Below are positions 35,098-44,444 of a stretch of DNA of 64,000 nt, piece after piece. The translations under genes were made by a program, and so were the position numbers. The notes beneath the pieces were generated by a model. That model searched no databases. It was not told the DNA's origin and saw only the letters and a program-made list of their open reading frames with translations. This DNA comes from Tetradesmus obliquus (Eukaryota > Chlorophyta > Chlorophyceae > Sphaeropleales > Scenedesmaceae), in assembly GCA_030272155.1 (NCBI GenBank), contig CP126206.1, positions 2,914,001-2,978,000 on the forward strand. The letters run 5' to 3'. How positions within the stretch are numbered: position 1 is the stretch's first letter; the number at the start of each line of letters is the position of its first letter.

Positions 35098-36204
35098 CCT
35101 GCGTCTGCTAGCGATGACTCAGCTCTGGCAGATGGTGCTGCTGACATGCTGGCCTCACTCACCAACATGTTCACCAACCCAAATGCAGCAGCAGCAGCAG
35201 CAGCAGCAAAAGCAGCGCAAGCAGCAGATGTCCCACTGCCAACTCCAATAGCAGCAGCACCAGCAGCAGCAGATACAGCTGGTGACGTGCAGAAGGCAGC
35301 AGCAGTGCCAGCTGACACGCCAGCTGCTGCCAAGTCTGCCAATGCTACAACGGCAGCTAGGCAGCCTGCAGCACCACCTGGGGGCACTGCTGGTGATGGT
35401 CAGCATGGGGATGCTGATGAGTTGCAGCCATTAGCTGATGCAGCAGCAGCTGCTGCGCCTGACAGCAGGAGCAGCAGCAGCATCAGTGAGCCCGCTGAAC
35501 TTTCAAGCTCTGGCAGTGCATCATCTCAATCAGCACCAGCAACGGCAACTGCTGACACAGCTACGGGTGATGTCGTAATCCCCGCCTCCGATGACGCCCC
35601 AGCAGCAGACGCCGTCATCCCTGCCGCCGATGACGTCACCCCAGCCCAAGATGACGTCACCCCAGCGCCTGCAGAAACTTCACCGCGAACTTCAGATCCT
35701 GCCCTGGAGGAACCTCTTCCTGAAGTTTTCCCAGCGGAGCTCTTGGACGCTTCGCGGTACAGCTCAGCGCCCAGCTGCCTTTTCCCGCCCACAGCAACCA
35801 ACAGCTTATCTGACGCACAGGGCCGTTTGTGGGGCTGGATGAAAGGGACCAGCTGCCTCTTCCGGCAGCTCGACAGCGTAACTGCTGCTGCTGCTGCCGA
35901 GCGCTCGGCGCGCGAATCGAAGCTGTCGTGGGGCACTGCGGGCGTCTGCAAGGGCATTCCAAATGGCGAGACGAGCCTTATGGATGAAGGAGGGAATCTC
36001 TGGGGCTGGCAAAAGGCAAAAAGCTGCTCCTGGCGCGGAATTAAGCCGACTGTGGTTCGAACTGGGCAGCTGCCGATCGAGATGCAGCCGATGCTATGGG
36101 AAGATGCGCCGGCGTGTGTTGCAAATCCGACTGTGGACAACACCTCGCCGGATGCCTTTGGGCGGTTCTGGAGCCAGGAGGAGGGCAGGACGTGCGCGTT
36201 CAAG
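29165..36204 (+). CDS. Very large Q/A/S-rich single-pass membrane protein with Cys/Trp-module ectodomain
   Basis: Two long open exons, 29165-32476 (1104 codons, donor CAG|GTGAGA) and about 33229-36204 (992 codons, donor AAG|GTGGGT), give some 2100 residues. Residues 1-1030 are low complexity (poly-Q up to about 15, poly-A, poly-S, an 8-residue AGRQKSEE repeat near 586-610). A hydrophobic helix YMLCVLLPLLLVTVLVGGGL follows at about 1037-1060, then FEVALAVPA and SSANAAFLTALQRLDAYRLT-type sequence common in chlorophyte surface proteins. The second exon has EISTRFSIAASSEQLA, A/P/S-rich linkers and three 40-50-residue modules with paired Cys and GR[LF]WGW (CLFPP...WGWMKGTSCLF; CKGIP...WGWQKAKSCSW; CVANP...RFWSQEEGRTCAF). 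I infer a cell-surface or wall-linked protein with a long cytoplasmic N-terminus. Start chosen as the first ATG of an open frame; junctions between 32476 and 33229 are uncertain. Confidence 0.6.
32600..33228 (+). repeat. Copies of the exon start RLDAYRLTFADAYSEA and of the preceding exon end
   Basis: CTGCAG/TTGCAG followed by AGGCTGGATGCGTACCGGCT (RLDAYRLTFADA) occurs near 32803, 32905, 33013 and 33129, with a related GQDAYRLTFAEA at 32692. The intact exon starts at about 33229. Two copies carry a longer upstream part, TTCTGCCAACGCTGCTTTCC (SANAAFLTAL), near 32770 and 33095, which hints that the true exon begins earlier than 33229. At 32617-32660 the end of exon 1 (HSAAAGGVVGQPL) is also copied, downstream of exon 1. 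Confidence 0.75.
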
Positions 36205-36339
36205 GTGGGTGCAGGGTTTACATCAGCTATTGATTGGTTGATCACTGTCCATGGTTATTGGTGCAATGTCCAGGGTTCTTTGATCGGGGCTTTGGGGTGT
36301 CCAGGGTATGTTCTGTACCTGATGGTTGGATGGAGGATG

Positions 36340-36452
36340 GAGGATGCGCCGGCGTGTGTTGCAAATCCGACTGTGGACAACACCTCGCCGGATGCCTTTG
36401 GGCGGTTCTGGAGCCAGGAGGAGGGCAGGACGTGCGCGTTCAAGGTGGGCTG
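36340..36452 (+). repeat. Duplicate of the Cys/Trp-module exon end
   Basis: About 105 bp identical to 36103-36207: EDAPACVANPTVDNTSPDAF, then GRFWSQEEGRTCAFK with donor GTGGGC. Near-perfect identity means recent duplication. It lies downstream of the intact exon and retains only its donor side. Confidence 0.9.
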
Positions 36453-37131
36453 ATATTGAGAGAGGATAGTTACATGTGGGTCCTGACACCATCTTGAATG
36501 GTATGAGCCACAACATGTTGAACACAAGGTCTGAGACCGGATAGGAGAGTGAGCACCGCAAAACAAAATGCACACCCTATATTGTGACCAGTGCAGGGTT
36601 TCCGGTTTTGGGGTGTCGTTCTGATTTGGGTGCTTTGTTTCAGCGTTGCCGACCAGGGGCAGCTGCCGATGGTGGGTCAAGGTTAAGGTTGAGGTCATGG
36701 GCTGGGTTGGCCAGGTGCCGAGGGTTCATGGTGTACGTCTGGCTGTCCAGTGTTGTTGGTTTTGGCTGGTCAAAGTGTGTGAACGAGTGTCCAGGTTTGT
36801 TGATCGGGTGTCAAGGGTTGTAGATCTTGTGGCCAAAGTTTTTGATCAGGCGTCCAGGGTTGATAATCAGGTGTCCAGGGTTTCAAGGAAATGCGGCTGT
36901 CTGCAGCGAACTGAAGTCAACACATATGACCAACACATATGAAACCACTCGCCACATGGATTCTATTGATGCTGTTTTTTGGCACAGCAAGCCCTACATA
37001 TACTGCTTTTCCACAACACCAAGGGATCTCACAACAACACAATCTGGCTATTTTCAGTGACTTGACTGACCAAATGTGCCACGTTGCGCTGTCTTGACTG
37101 CAGGTCTAATGACGCCTTGCGCCTTTAGGCT

Positions 37132-37323
37132 GGTGAAGCCGTTGCGATGCTCACCATCAAGCAAGGCAGCAGTGTGTGCAGCAGCAGCCAAATCTGCAGC
37201 AGAAGCAGCAACAGCAGCAGCAGCAGCAGCAGCACTTCTACAGCAGCTGCCAGGCAGGCGTACTGCCGACTGGTAGTGTTGAATGAACAGTGGAAGGATC
37301 CTTCCAACCATATTTCAGTTTGA
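37132..37323 (+). CDS. Possible last exon of the Q-rich membrane protein
   Basis: Acceptor CCTTTAG near 37130 followed in matching phase 0 by AGEAVAMLTIKQGSSVCSSS, a Ser-rich run and RQAYCRLVVLNEQWKDPSNH, ending at TGA near 37321-37323. It would join the AFK| end at 36204 or 36447. Only phase and open frame support it; an earlier CTGCAG acceptor at 37103 would hit a stop at once. Confidence 0.3.
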   Translation, partial: GEAVAMLTIKQGSSVCSSSQICSRSSNSSSSSSSTSTAAARQAYCRLVVLNEQWKDPSNHISV

Positions 37324-38385
37324 ATTTGTCTTCGTACCATATTTCAGTTTGAATTTGTCTTCAAAAGGGGCTTGCACCATCAAGGTCATAGCCGTGCTGT
37401 GGTCGAAAGGTTTGAGTAGGGTGTGGTGTGTGGGTGTTGGCGATATTGTCTGTGGTTTCAGCTTTGCGCCAAGTATCGGCGCTTCTTGGCTCTGGCACAT
37501 GTATTGTGTGTCATGTATCGTATCATGTTGTAGGACATTCCTTGTCTGCAGATATTGACATCAGCAGAATCAGTGTGCTGGTTTGGATTAGGTAAGCTGA
37601 AAAAGACCGTCCATAGGTGGCTAGGGTGAAGCCTGGCTTCAAAAGGTTTGGGTAGCGCTGCACATGGCTGCAGTAGGCGTGGCATTGGCTTTTGGGTGTT
37701 AGCGTCACTGTGTGGTATGACCACTGCGTGTTAGCATGACTCTGTGTTAGCGTGAAGTTGTCTCAGCAGCAGCGCGCTGAGTGTGACCAGCACTGACAGC
37801 TGGGTCGGGACCTGCTGCTGCTGTCTTGCAGCAGGCCTTAGTCGCTGCCCAGGTGCAGCTTGCAGGGCAGACATGGTGACATAGTGATGCAGGGATGTCA
37901 TTTCAGATATGACATATCCCTGGTGGTTGCTATGGCTTGTTGAGTAACATGATGATGATTAGTGGTGGGTTTTGCTTGAATTAGTTTGTAGCACGCGGTC
38001 TGACTAAGCATCGAGTGAGGTGTACCTCCGCAATGGCAGCTGCAGCAGCATGTTGCCATATTAGCAAGCTGTGCACACGCCGGCACAGCATACATGCAAC
38101 GCATTTACCAAACAAGAAAAAGCAGGCACGCTGTGCCCACGCATATGTTGCGTGATAAACAAGCCTTGCAGCTGCGACTGCGCCTGCAGATTTATGACTG
38201 AAGAGTGCACCGGGCAATGAGGCAGGTTTAAGCAAGCTTGCGATGGTGTAATATGCGCATAACACAACAACAGCAATGCACAGAGTGCTCAAACTAGATT
38301 ACTTGTAACTGTTTGAAACATTCAAACGTATCTATGGGATGCTGTTTCTTCAGGGTGGTTCTCTCAGCATCTATTAAGTGATGAG

Positions 38386-38426
38386 CAGCAAGTGCAGTGC
38401 CTGCACTCAAGGCACTGCACTTGCTG
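38386..38426. repeat. 17-bp perfect inverted repeat with 7-base loop
   Basis: CAGCAAGTGCAGTGCCT at 38386-38402 pairs perfectly with AGGCACTGCACTTGCTG at 38410-38426 around the loop GCACTCA. It lies in intergenic sequence. It could be a hairpin RNA, a cruciform or a relic of inverted duplication; nothing around it decides. Confidence 0.7.
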
Positions 38427-38714
38427 TGCGGTACAGCAGTACTGCATGCAAGCATGTATTGTCCTGTACTGGCACTGTGCAGGCTGCATCTACTGATTTG
38501 TAGTTCCGTGTGTTTAGACTCACACACAGCCACAATACGGTATCGATTCAAGCATGCTGACTCGTGAGGGTGCAGCACGTGTTGTTACATTGGAGAGGCC
38601 ACTGCGTCCGAGTAGGACCGGTCCCGCTCCTGCACCGACAAACATTATGTGCATTCCATTTCAAGGCGTTTCACTGATAAAATAAATGAAATCTGTGAAG
38701 GCATGATCAACACA

Positions 38715-41180
38715 ATGGCTGTCCGTGCGTACCTGCTCTTCGGCAGTCGCCTGTGGGCTGCAGGTGAGACCACCCGCTGGCAAAATCGCTACATATGATC
38801 ACAAATGTTTTATGTAAAGGCAGATTATTGCGGTGCCGTGCACGTTGCCTCTCCGACATCACGCTGCGATGGTGCAGTCCATTGTTGGACTTGCTGCTGC
38901 GCTCCTCGCGAGTCCGTGTGACAGCAAAGCACTCGATGCGGGTTTGAATCACTATTAAAGCCCATAAACGTGATGTGCAGCCGCTGCCTACCAGCTGGCC
39001 GTGCATCGGAGAAGGCAGCATAAACAACTGCAACTGACCCATGGCCAAGCAGCAGTTCAATCAGCTGACCCATTGCATGAGGCACCTGCAATTTGCTGCC
39101 CAAACCTTCCTGCATGCTTTATGCTTTTTTGATACTGTATTGTTGCTTTTGGTGATATTAATGCTGCAGGTTCCAGTGCCATGATGTGCAGCAACCCACC
39201 ACTCCGCAGCATCGCCTTCTTCTCCCGCGCCTCGCCGGCAACAGCTAGCCCCGGCAGCAACATTGCCACTGACACTACCACCAACAGTAGCGGCAGCGAG
39301 GACACCACCGCTGCTAGCCCCATCATCAGCAGCAGCAGCGGAGAGGTGGATGTGGACCTCGATGAAATCCTTGCAACTGGCAACAGCGACAGCAGCAGCA
39401 ACAGCAGCAGCAGCGCCATCATCTTCAGCAGCAGCGGTGAGGTGGATCAGGACATTGACGACATCCTTGCAAGCAACAACAGAGATGCTGCTGACCGCAT
39501 TGCGAAGGCGGCAGCAGCACTGGATGCGAGGTGCGGCATATGCGTCCCAATGCGCTAGGCTGATCGCTATTTGCTTTCTTTACCTGAATGTGTTGCCTGT
39601 GCTACATCACATGTGCTCCTTTGTTGGGCGGCAACAGCGAGGCCGCTGAGTGCATTGCTAAAGCGGCAGCAGCACTCGATGCGAGGTGAGTCGGCCGCGG
39701 CCTCCTGGACAACTTGGCTGACCCTGCTATGCGTTACTAAGCTGCTCCTGGTTGTGTATGCTGCTTACGTGTTTCCATGCAGGTTGTTGCAGAGGGGCTT
39801 CGTGCCCTCACCAACCGATGCACATCTGGACATCACCAGCCGCTTGAGCGGCTCTTGGCATGCTGCGGAAATGTGCACTGCATCTCATCGCCTGCTGTTT
39901 CTTCTCCTGCAGGGCTTCTCATGATGGCCTTGCAAGGCAATTGTGCCTTCACCAACCGATGCTCACCTGCACACCACCAGCCGCCTCGGCGGCCCTGGCG
40001 CGGCAACATACATTGACGTCAACACTACTCCCCATCGTCTGCTGTTTCTCATGCTGCAGGGCATCGCGTGGTGTCTTTGTACAGTGCCGTCTCCTACTGA
40101 TGCCCACCTGGACATCACCAGCCTGCTTGGCGGCCCTGCAGCAGCAACAACAACCGGCAGTGTCTATACAAACTTCAACCGCTTGGTGTTCTGTTATGCA
40201 GGGCATCTCGTGGCGGCTTAGTGCCCTCGCCAATAGACGCCCGACTTGAAATCACCAGCCGCCTCGGCGGCCCCGAAGAGTCAACAAACCTTACTGCTGT
40301 TGTCTCTTTTGCACATCCTGCAGGGCATCTCGTGGCGGCTTTGTGCCATCTGCAAGTGACGCTCACCTGGGCGGCCCCGGCGCAGCAGCGATGGGCGGCA
40401 TGGTGGCGGCTGTGTACAGCACATTCTCTGGTGATGGCAGGACAGTGGAGCGCAGCGTGGAGCATCTGACCTCCAGCATGGCAGGTGAGGCCGTATCAAG
40501 CATTGAACAGTAACCGTTTGGAGTGCGAGCCCAAACATTTCTGTTTCGAGAGGGTTTAGATTTGCAGCTTTTGACTGAAGTCTTTGTGACAGCAGCAACG
40601 GGCGATATGGTGGCGGCTGTGTACAGCACATTCTCCGGTGATGGCAGGACAGTGGAGCGCAGCGTGGAGCATCTGACCTCCGGCATGGCAAGTGGGCCAC
40701 CCAGTTTTAGGGGTTGGTGCTTGGGCTCAATGCAACAGCTGTGTACATAGCTGTGTAGCACGTTTGTCGGAGATGAGAGGACAGTGGTGCGCAGCGTGGA
40801 GCACCTCACAGCCGGCACAGCAGGTGAGACAATGTCAAAAGTTTGGCAGCAACCATTTGGAATTTTAGCCCAAACATTTGTGTTTTGAGAGGGTTGAGAT
40901 CTGCAAAATGTTGGCCGGCCCCGGCGCAGCAGCGATGGGCGATATGGTGGCGGCTGTGTGCAGCACAGATTTATCTGATGGCAGGAGGTAGATTGTCAGT
41001 TCATTTGCTGACAGGGTTTGAAAGCGGCCGCATCTCGACCTGCCCTCCAAAACGAGTTCGGTTGCTGCGGTTGCTGCCGCTGCTGTTTGCCAGGCGCGCC
41101 TGGCAGCTGCAAATGGTATGCCCCCTGCCTTGCCTGCATTTGAAAGGCTGTGATTGGTATTTTCGTTCCTGCTGTTTTGA

Positions 41181-41212
<32 letters not shown>

Positions 41213-41982
41213 CATTCCCCACAGGCCGCTCAACACGCGTTGGGCTCGAGCTCACACCACCAGCAGCAGCAAGGAGGAGGAGGAGGCTGAAGCAGCAGCC
41301 ATCAGAGAGACATTGGCCGCATACAGGTTTGCAGGTGAGCAGTTGTGTTTGCTTAGGTCTCAAAGTTCAGGTTTTTCTGGGATAGCATTGCAGACATAGA
41401 ATCACTTGTAATGCAGCAGCAGCCAGGAGCAAGGCTCAGGCAACAGCCATCAGAGAAAAGTTGAATGCGCACAGGTTTGTGATGTTATGTCTGTGATGCT
41501 TTGAATTCATCTGGCTTCCGTGGCTGAGCAGTTGTGATGCTGCAGCTTAGACCGCCAGAGCTGCCACTGGCAGGTTGAACCTGACCCAACCTGCCTGTAT
41601 AGCGTCCCAGACACATTTGAGATCCATTGCAAGCTTGCATTTGAGATGCATGCATTTGAGATCCATTGCAAGCCTTGCATTTGAGATGCATGCATTTGAG
41701 ATCCATTGCAAGCCTTGCATGGCTGTCAGCTGCGGTGTGTGTGATGCAGCCTAGTGTGAACCAGCACAAAGTTGATAGACCCCTAGCTAGGACTGAGCTG
41801 CTGCCTCAACTGCTGCTACTGCTGCTGCCGCTGCTGCTGCTGCTGCTGCCGCTGCAGGCATGGGCTCGAGGACCTTCACGTCTGAGCCTGAAGCACCAGC
41901 AGAGCCGCCTGCTGATGCAGCAGCAGCAGCAGCAGAGGCGCCAGCACAGGCTGCAACAGCACCAGCCGGCGGCAGAGCTTGA
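38715..41982 (+). CDS. Unrecognised 272-residue protein with organelle-like N-terminus (5 exons)
   Basis: Model: 38715-38763, 39170-39530, 40324-40484, 41212-41334, 41858-41982. All junctions are GT-AG with matching phases, total 819 nt with TGA. The N-terminus MAVRAYLLFGSRLWAAGSSA and MMCSNPPLRSIAFFSRASPA is basic, Ser/Ala-rich and free of acids until about residue 45, as in mitochondrial or plastid presequences. Next come two copies of SSSSGEVDxDxDxILA, then AADRIAKAAAALDAR, GGFVPSASDAHLGGPGAAAM, VAAVYSTFSGDGRTVERSVE, EEEEAEAAAIRETLAAYRFA and an A/P/E-rich C-terminus. I do not recognise the family. Copies of exon starts and ends fill the introns. Alternative use of the copy at 39640-39686 or the LLQRGFVPSPTD exon at 39783 is possible. 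Confidence 0.55.
39640..40323 (+). repeat. Upstream copies of the GFVPSxxDAHL exon start
   Basis: TGCAG acceptors near 39781, 39925, 40058 and 40199 are each followed by a version of RGFVPSPTDAHLDITSRLGG. The first keeps the frame (LLQRGFVPSPTDAHLDITSR); the others have small indels. The intact exon begins at 40324. A copy of the previous exon's end (IAKAAAALDAR|GTGAGT) lies at 39640-39686. Confidence 0.7.
40590..40975 (+). repeat. Downstream copies of the YSTFSGDGRTVERSVEHLTS exon end
   Basis: Three partial copies (about 40598-40690, 40737-40825, 40917-40970) of the donor-side half of exon 40324-40484. The second keeps a GTGAG donor. Frames are interrupted by stops, so they are probably intronic. 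Confidence 0.7.
41620..41722. repeat. Short tandem repeat, ATTTGAGATCCATTGCAAGC family
   Basis: ATTTGAGATCCATTGCAAGC alternates with CATTTGAGATGCATGCATTT in roughly 43-bp periods, about 2.5 copies. It lies in the intron before the last exon of the 272-residue protein. Confidence 0.75.
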
Positions 41983-42195
41983 TTCAACAGGCAACTGCGA
42001 GAAGCAAGCATCATGCCAGGTGGCTGATACGTGGCTGGCTTCTGAGGATCTGCTTGCGGGGTGTGGCAGGGCAGCACAGGCCAGAGAATTGATGCAGCGT
42101 CATATACAAAGTATATGTGTTGCCTCCAATGTGTGTTGTTGTGCGGACAGCACTGCCTGCACAGCAGTTGTATAGCAGTGTTCTGTACCAGTGAG

Positions 42196-42303
42196 AGCCC
42201 TGGCCGATACCCGTGTCGGCCAGGGCTCGTGTCGGCCCTAGGGTTTAGGGCTCGTGTCGGCCCTAAACCCTACCCGTGTCGGCCAGGTCGGCCAGGGCTC
42301 TCA
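42196..42303. repeat. GTGTCGGCC repeat with telomere-like inverted units
   Basis: CGTGTCGGCC occurs four times. Between copies, TAGGGTTTAGGG (near 42238) faces CCCTAAACCCTA (near 42262), giving an inverted pair able to fold into a stem. The combination of a telomere-like core with a GTGTCGGCC spacer looks like a small repeat element rather than random sequence. Confidence 0.7.
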
Positions 42304-43995
42304 CAGGACGCAGTGTGGCAACAGTGCAAGCATGTTGTTGTTCATTGGGTGTGCAGCAGTGCTGTCAGTGTCATACAGTCCACGTCATCTTAGGACAGCA
42401 TCTTGAACAGCACGCTGATGACGTATGACACAGAGTGTTGTACAGTATGCCGTGCCGTTTTCCAGAACAGTGTACAGTGCATTTCTGTATGGTGACAGCG
42501 TTTTGAAATGCATGCTGCCTGCAGCCTGACCACTTATGACACAGAGTGCTGTACAGTATGTCATGCCATTTAGGTATAGCTTCAGGCTGACAGCTCCTGC
42601 TTGTGCTGTTTATGTCCAAGGCTTTCACCACCTCAAATCCAAGTTGCCTTGGAAGTTGAGTCAGTTGCTGGGGGTCAGTGGCTGATCTGAGGCTCAAGTG
42701 CGGGCCGCATGTTTACACCGCAGCAGTCCGACTTGTTGGCGACGGTACATTGCCATCATGGATTAGGAGGCTGGTAGTTGCAGCAGCTACAGTTGTTGAA
42801 GTCAAGCAGCCCTCAGTAGCCTTGTGCTGCAGTGGCACCAGTACGTGTCGGCCCTGCCTTGCTGGATGTTTCAAATCAGTTGCAAGTTGCAGCAAGGTCA
42901 GGCGTGAACTGCTCGTGGCAGTGTGTTTTGAGTCTCACGCATATGATGTCAGTGTTGGTGTAGTTGCAGCAGTAGGCTTCTGAAGTTGTGTTGCACTGAT
43001 TCTATGGCCGCTGCATCTCCATGCTGTCATAGGAGGACCTTAATCACCAGATGCATGCATGCTCTGCTGCCTCAACACTGTTGAGTGATTCGAATTTTAC
43101 TGCAGGGCTGCGGTGCAACATGGCACATGCATGCATCGCATAAGCCATTTTGCACGCTTCATCCTCGGGAGTCCGGCCACAGCGATAGGCTCGCTCATTT
43201 GCAGTCGGTATGCATATGACAAGCAGCAACGCTTTTGTAATAGGTGCGCTTGGACCCTGCGTCGCGCCGAGCAGCGCATTGTGTTGCTGCCAAGCATACA
43301 CTCTGTGGTGACAATCACTGTCACAGCAACTTTGCGCAACAGCCACCAACCAATTCAACAGTATTTAACGCCTCACAAAGTACTGGAGCACGACAGACAG
43401 ACAGCGACTGATGACCTCATCCTCTTATGCTCACCAAGTCATGCACTCACACAAACAGGCTGCGGCAACTGCTCCTGGATTGCCCTCCATTGCTGAGTAT
43501 ACCTAATCAACGTTAAATGCCAACGTATACCGCCACCTGTGCTCGAACTTTTGGCATGCCATTGTCACTGCGCAGTAACGGCTTGTGCCAACGCGTAACT
43601 GGATTGCACAAATGACAGCCATGCAACTACATAGCAAGCAAACACATGGCCGTGCATGGCGCAAGCCAACCCACTGTGTGCCTCCAAACCCACTGGCGCA
43701 GCAAGCTAGGAAGCCTGACTTCAGCTCACCATTACAACTGCACAAACACCACATTCAACTGACACTACAACGCCGCCAGCACATGTGCTTGTACAACTTG
43801 CACACTTAATATGAACAACAGCTGAATCGGAAGATAAACCCCGCCAAACTTGTCCGCAGCAGCACTATTGTCACCAGCTAGTGTTGCCTCTGCTTGGTAG
43901 GGCAGCCGCAGCGCTGCCACCGCTGCGGCGCCTGCAGCGTACTGTACCCATTAGGAGGAAGATGACTTCCTGCGGCCGTTGCCATTGCCGCTACA

Positions 43996-44032
43996 CCTAA
44001 ACCCTAAACTGAACCCTAAACCCTAAAGGGCA
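43996..44032. repeat. Interstitial telomere-like CCCTAAA repeats
   Basis: ACCTAAACCCTAAACTGAAC is followed by CCTAAACCCTAAAGGG: four CCTAAA/CCCTAAA units, one interrupted. TTTAGGG is the plant and general chlorophyte telomere unit. Flanks are ordinary gene-bearing sequence on both sides, so this is internal, not a chromosome end. Confidence 0.8.
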
Positions 44033-44161
44033 GCATCATAATGAGGCACGCTGCGTGTTATGTCATAGCTGGCGCGGCTTGATACGATAATGCCCCTGCA
44101 TTGCTGCTGCTGAGGCAGCGGCTGCAGTGGCGCCAGGCCCTGTTGTTGCTGCTTATCTACA

Positions 44162-44409
44162 TTACATGCTGCTGCTGCTGCGGCCGTTGCCGCTGCCGTT
44201 GGCGCTGTACTGCCGCCCTTCCTGTGCTGCGCTGCTGCCCTGCTTGTGTGCGTGCATCATCTTCATGGCAGCGTCGTAATGAGGCACGCTGCGAGTGATG
44301 TCATAGCTGGCGCTTGAGGAAGGAATGATGCCCAGAGTGTTGTGGTAAAAAGTGTGGCCCTTCACTTCAGGTGCCAGTGCAGCGTAGAGAGGCGTGCGTG
44401 CACCTGTGT

Positions 44410-44444
<35 letters not shown>

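Larger units (their letters stand above)
36460..38714. other. Long stretch without a confident gene
   Basis: Apart from the possible exon at 37132, no spliced coding model was found. Visible items: diffuse repeats of GTGTCCAGGGTT and TTGATCAGG (36790-36890, also 36240-36310), a 27-bp direct repeat ACCATATTTCAGTTTGAATT... (37305-37331 and 37335-37361) and a 17-bp inverted repeat at 38386-38426. Triplet repeats are much rarer than in the gene bodies. Confidence 0.5.
41983..44161. other. Region between convergent genes, no gene recognised
   Basis: Tail-to-tail interval between the 272-residue protein gene and the dehydrogenase gene. It carries the telomere-like elements at 42200-42300 and 43996-44032 and a copy of a dehydrogenase exon fragment near 44040-44095 (SYDITRSVPHYDAA). 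Short open stretches elsewhere show no motif or splice support. Confidence 0.5.

Noticed and set aside
35526..36245. 239-residue minus-strand open frame
   Set aside because: It overlaps the plus-strand Cys/Trp modules, which repeat as protein and are conserved between duplicates; the antisense frame is incidental.
38870..38965. Possible second tRNA near the GGGTTTGAATC sequence
   Set aside because: Neither strand gives an acceptor stem or D arm around it; only the T-loop-like string is present.
43996..44032. True chromosome end
   Set aside because: Only four units, with genes and ordinary sequence on both sides.
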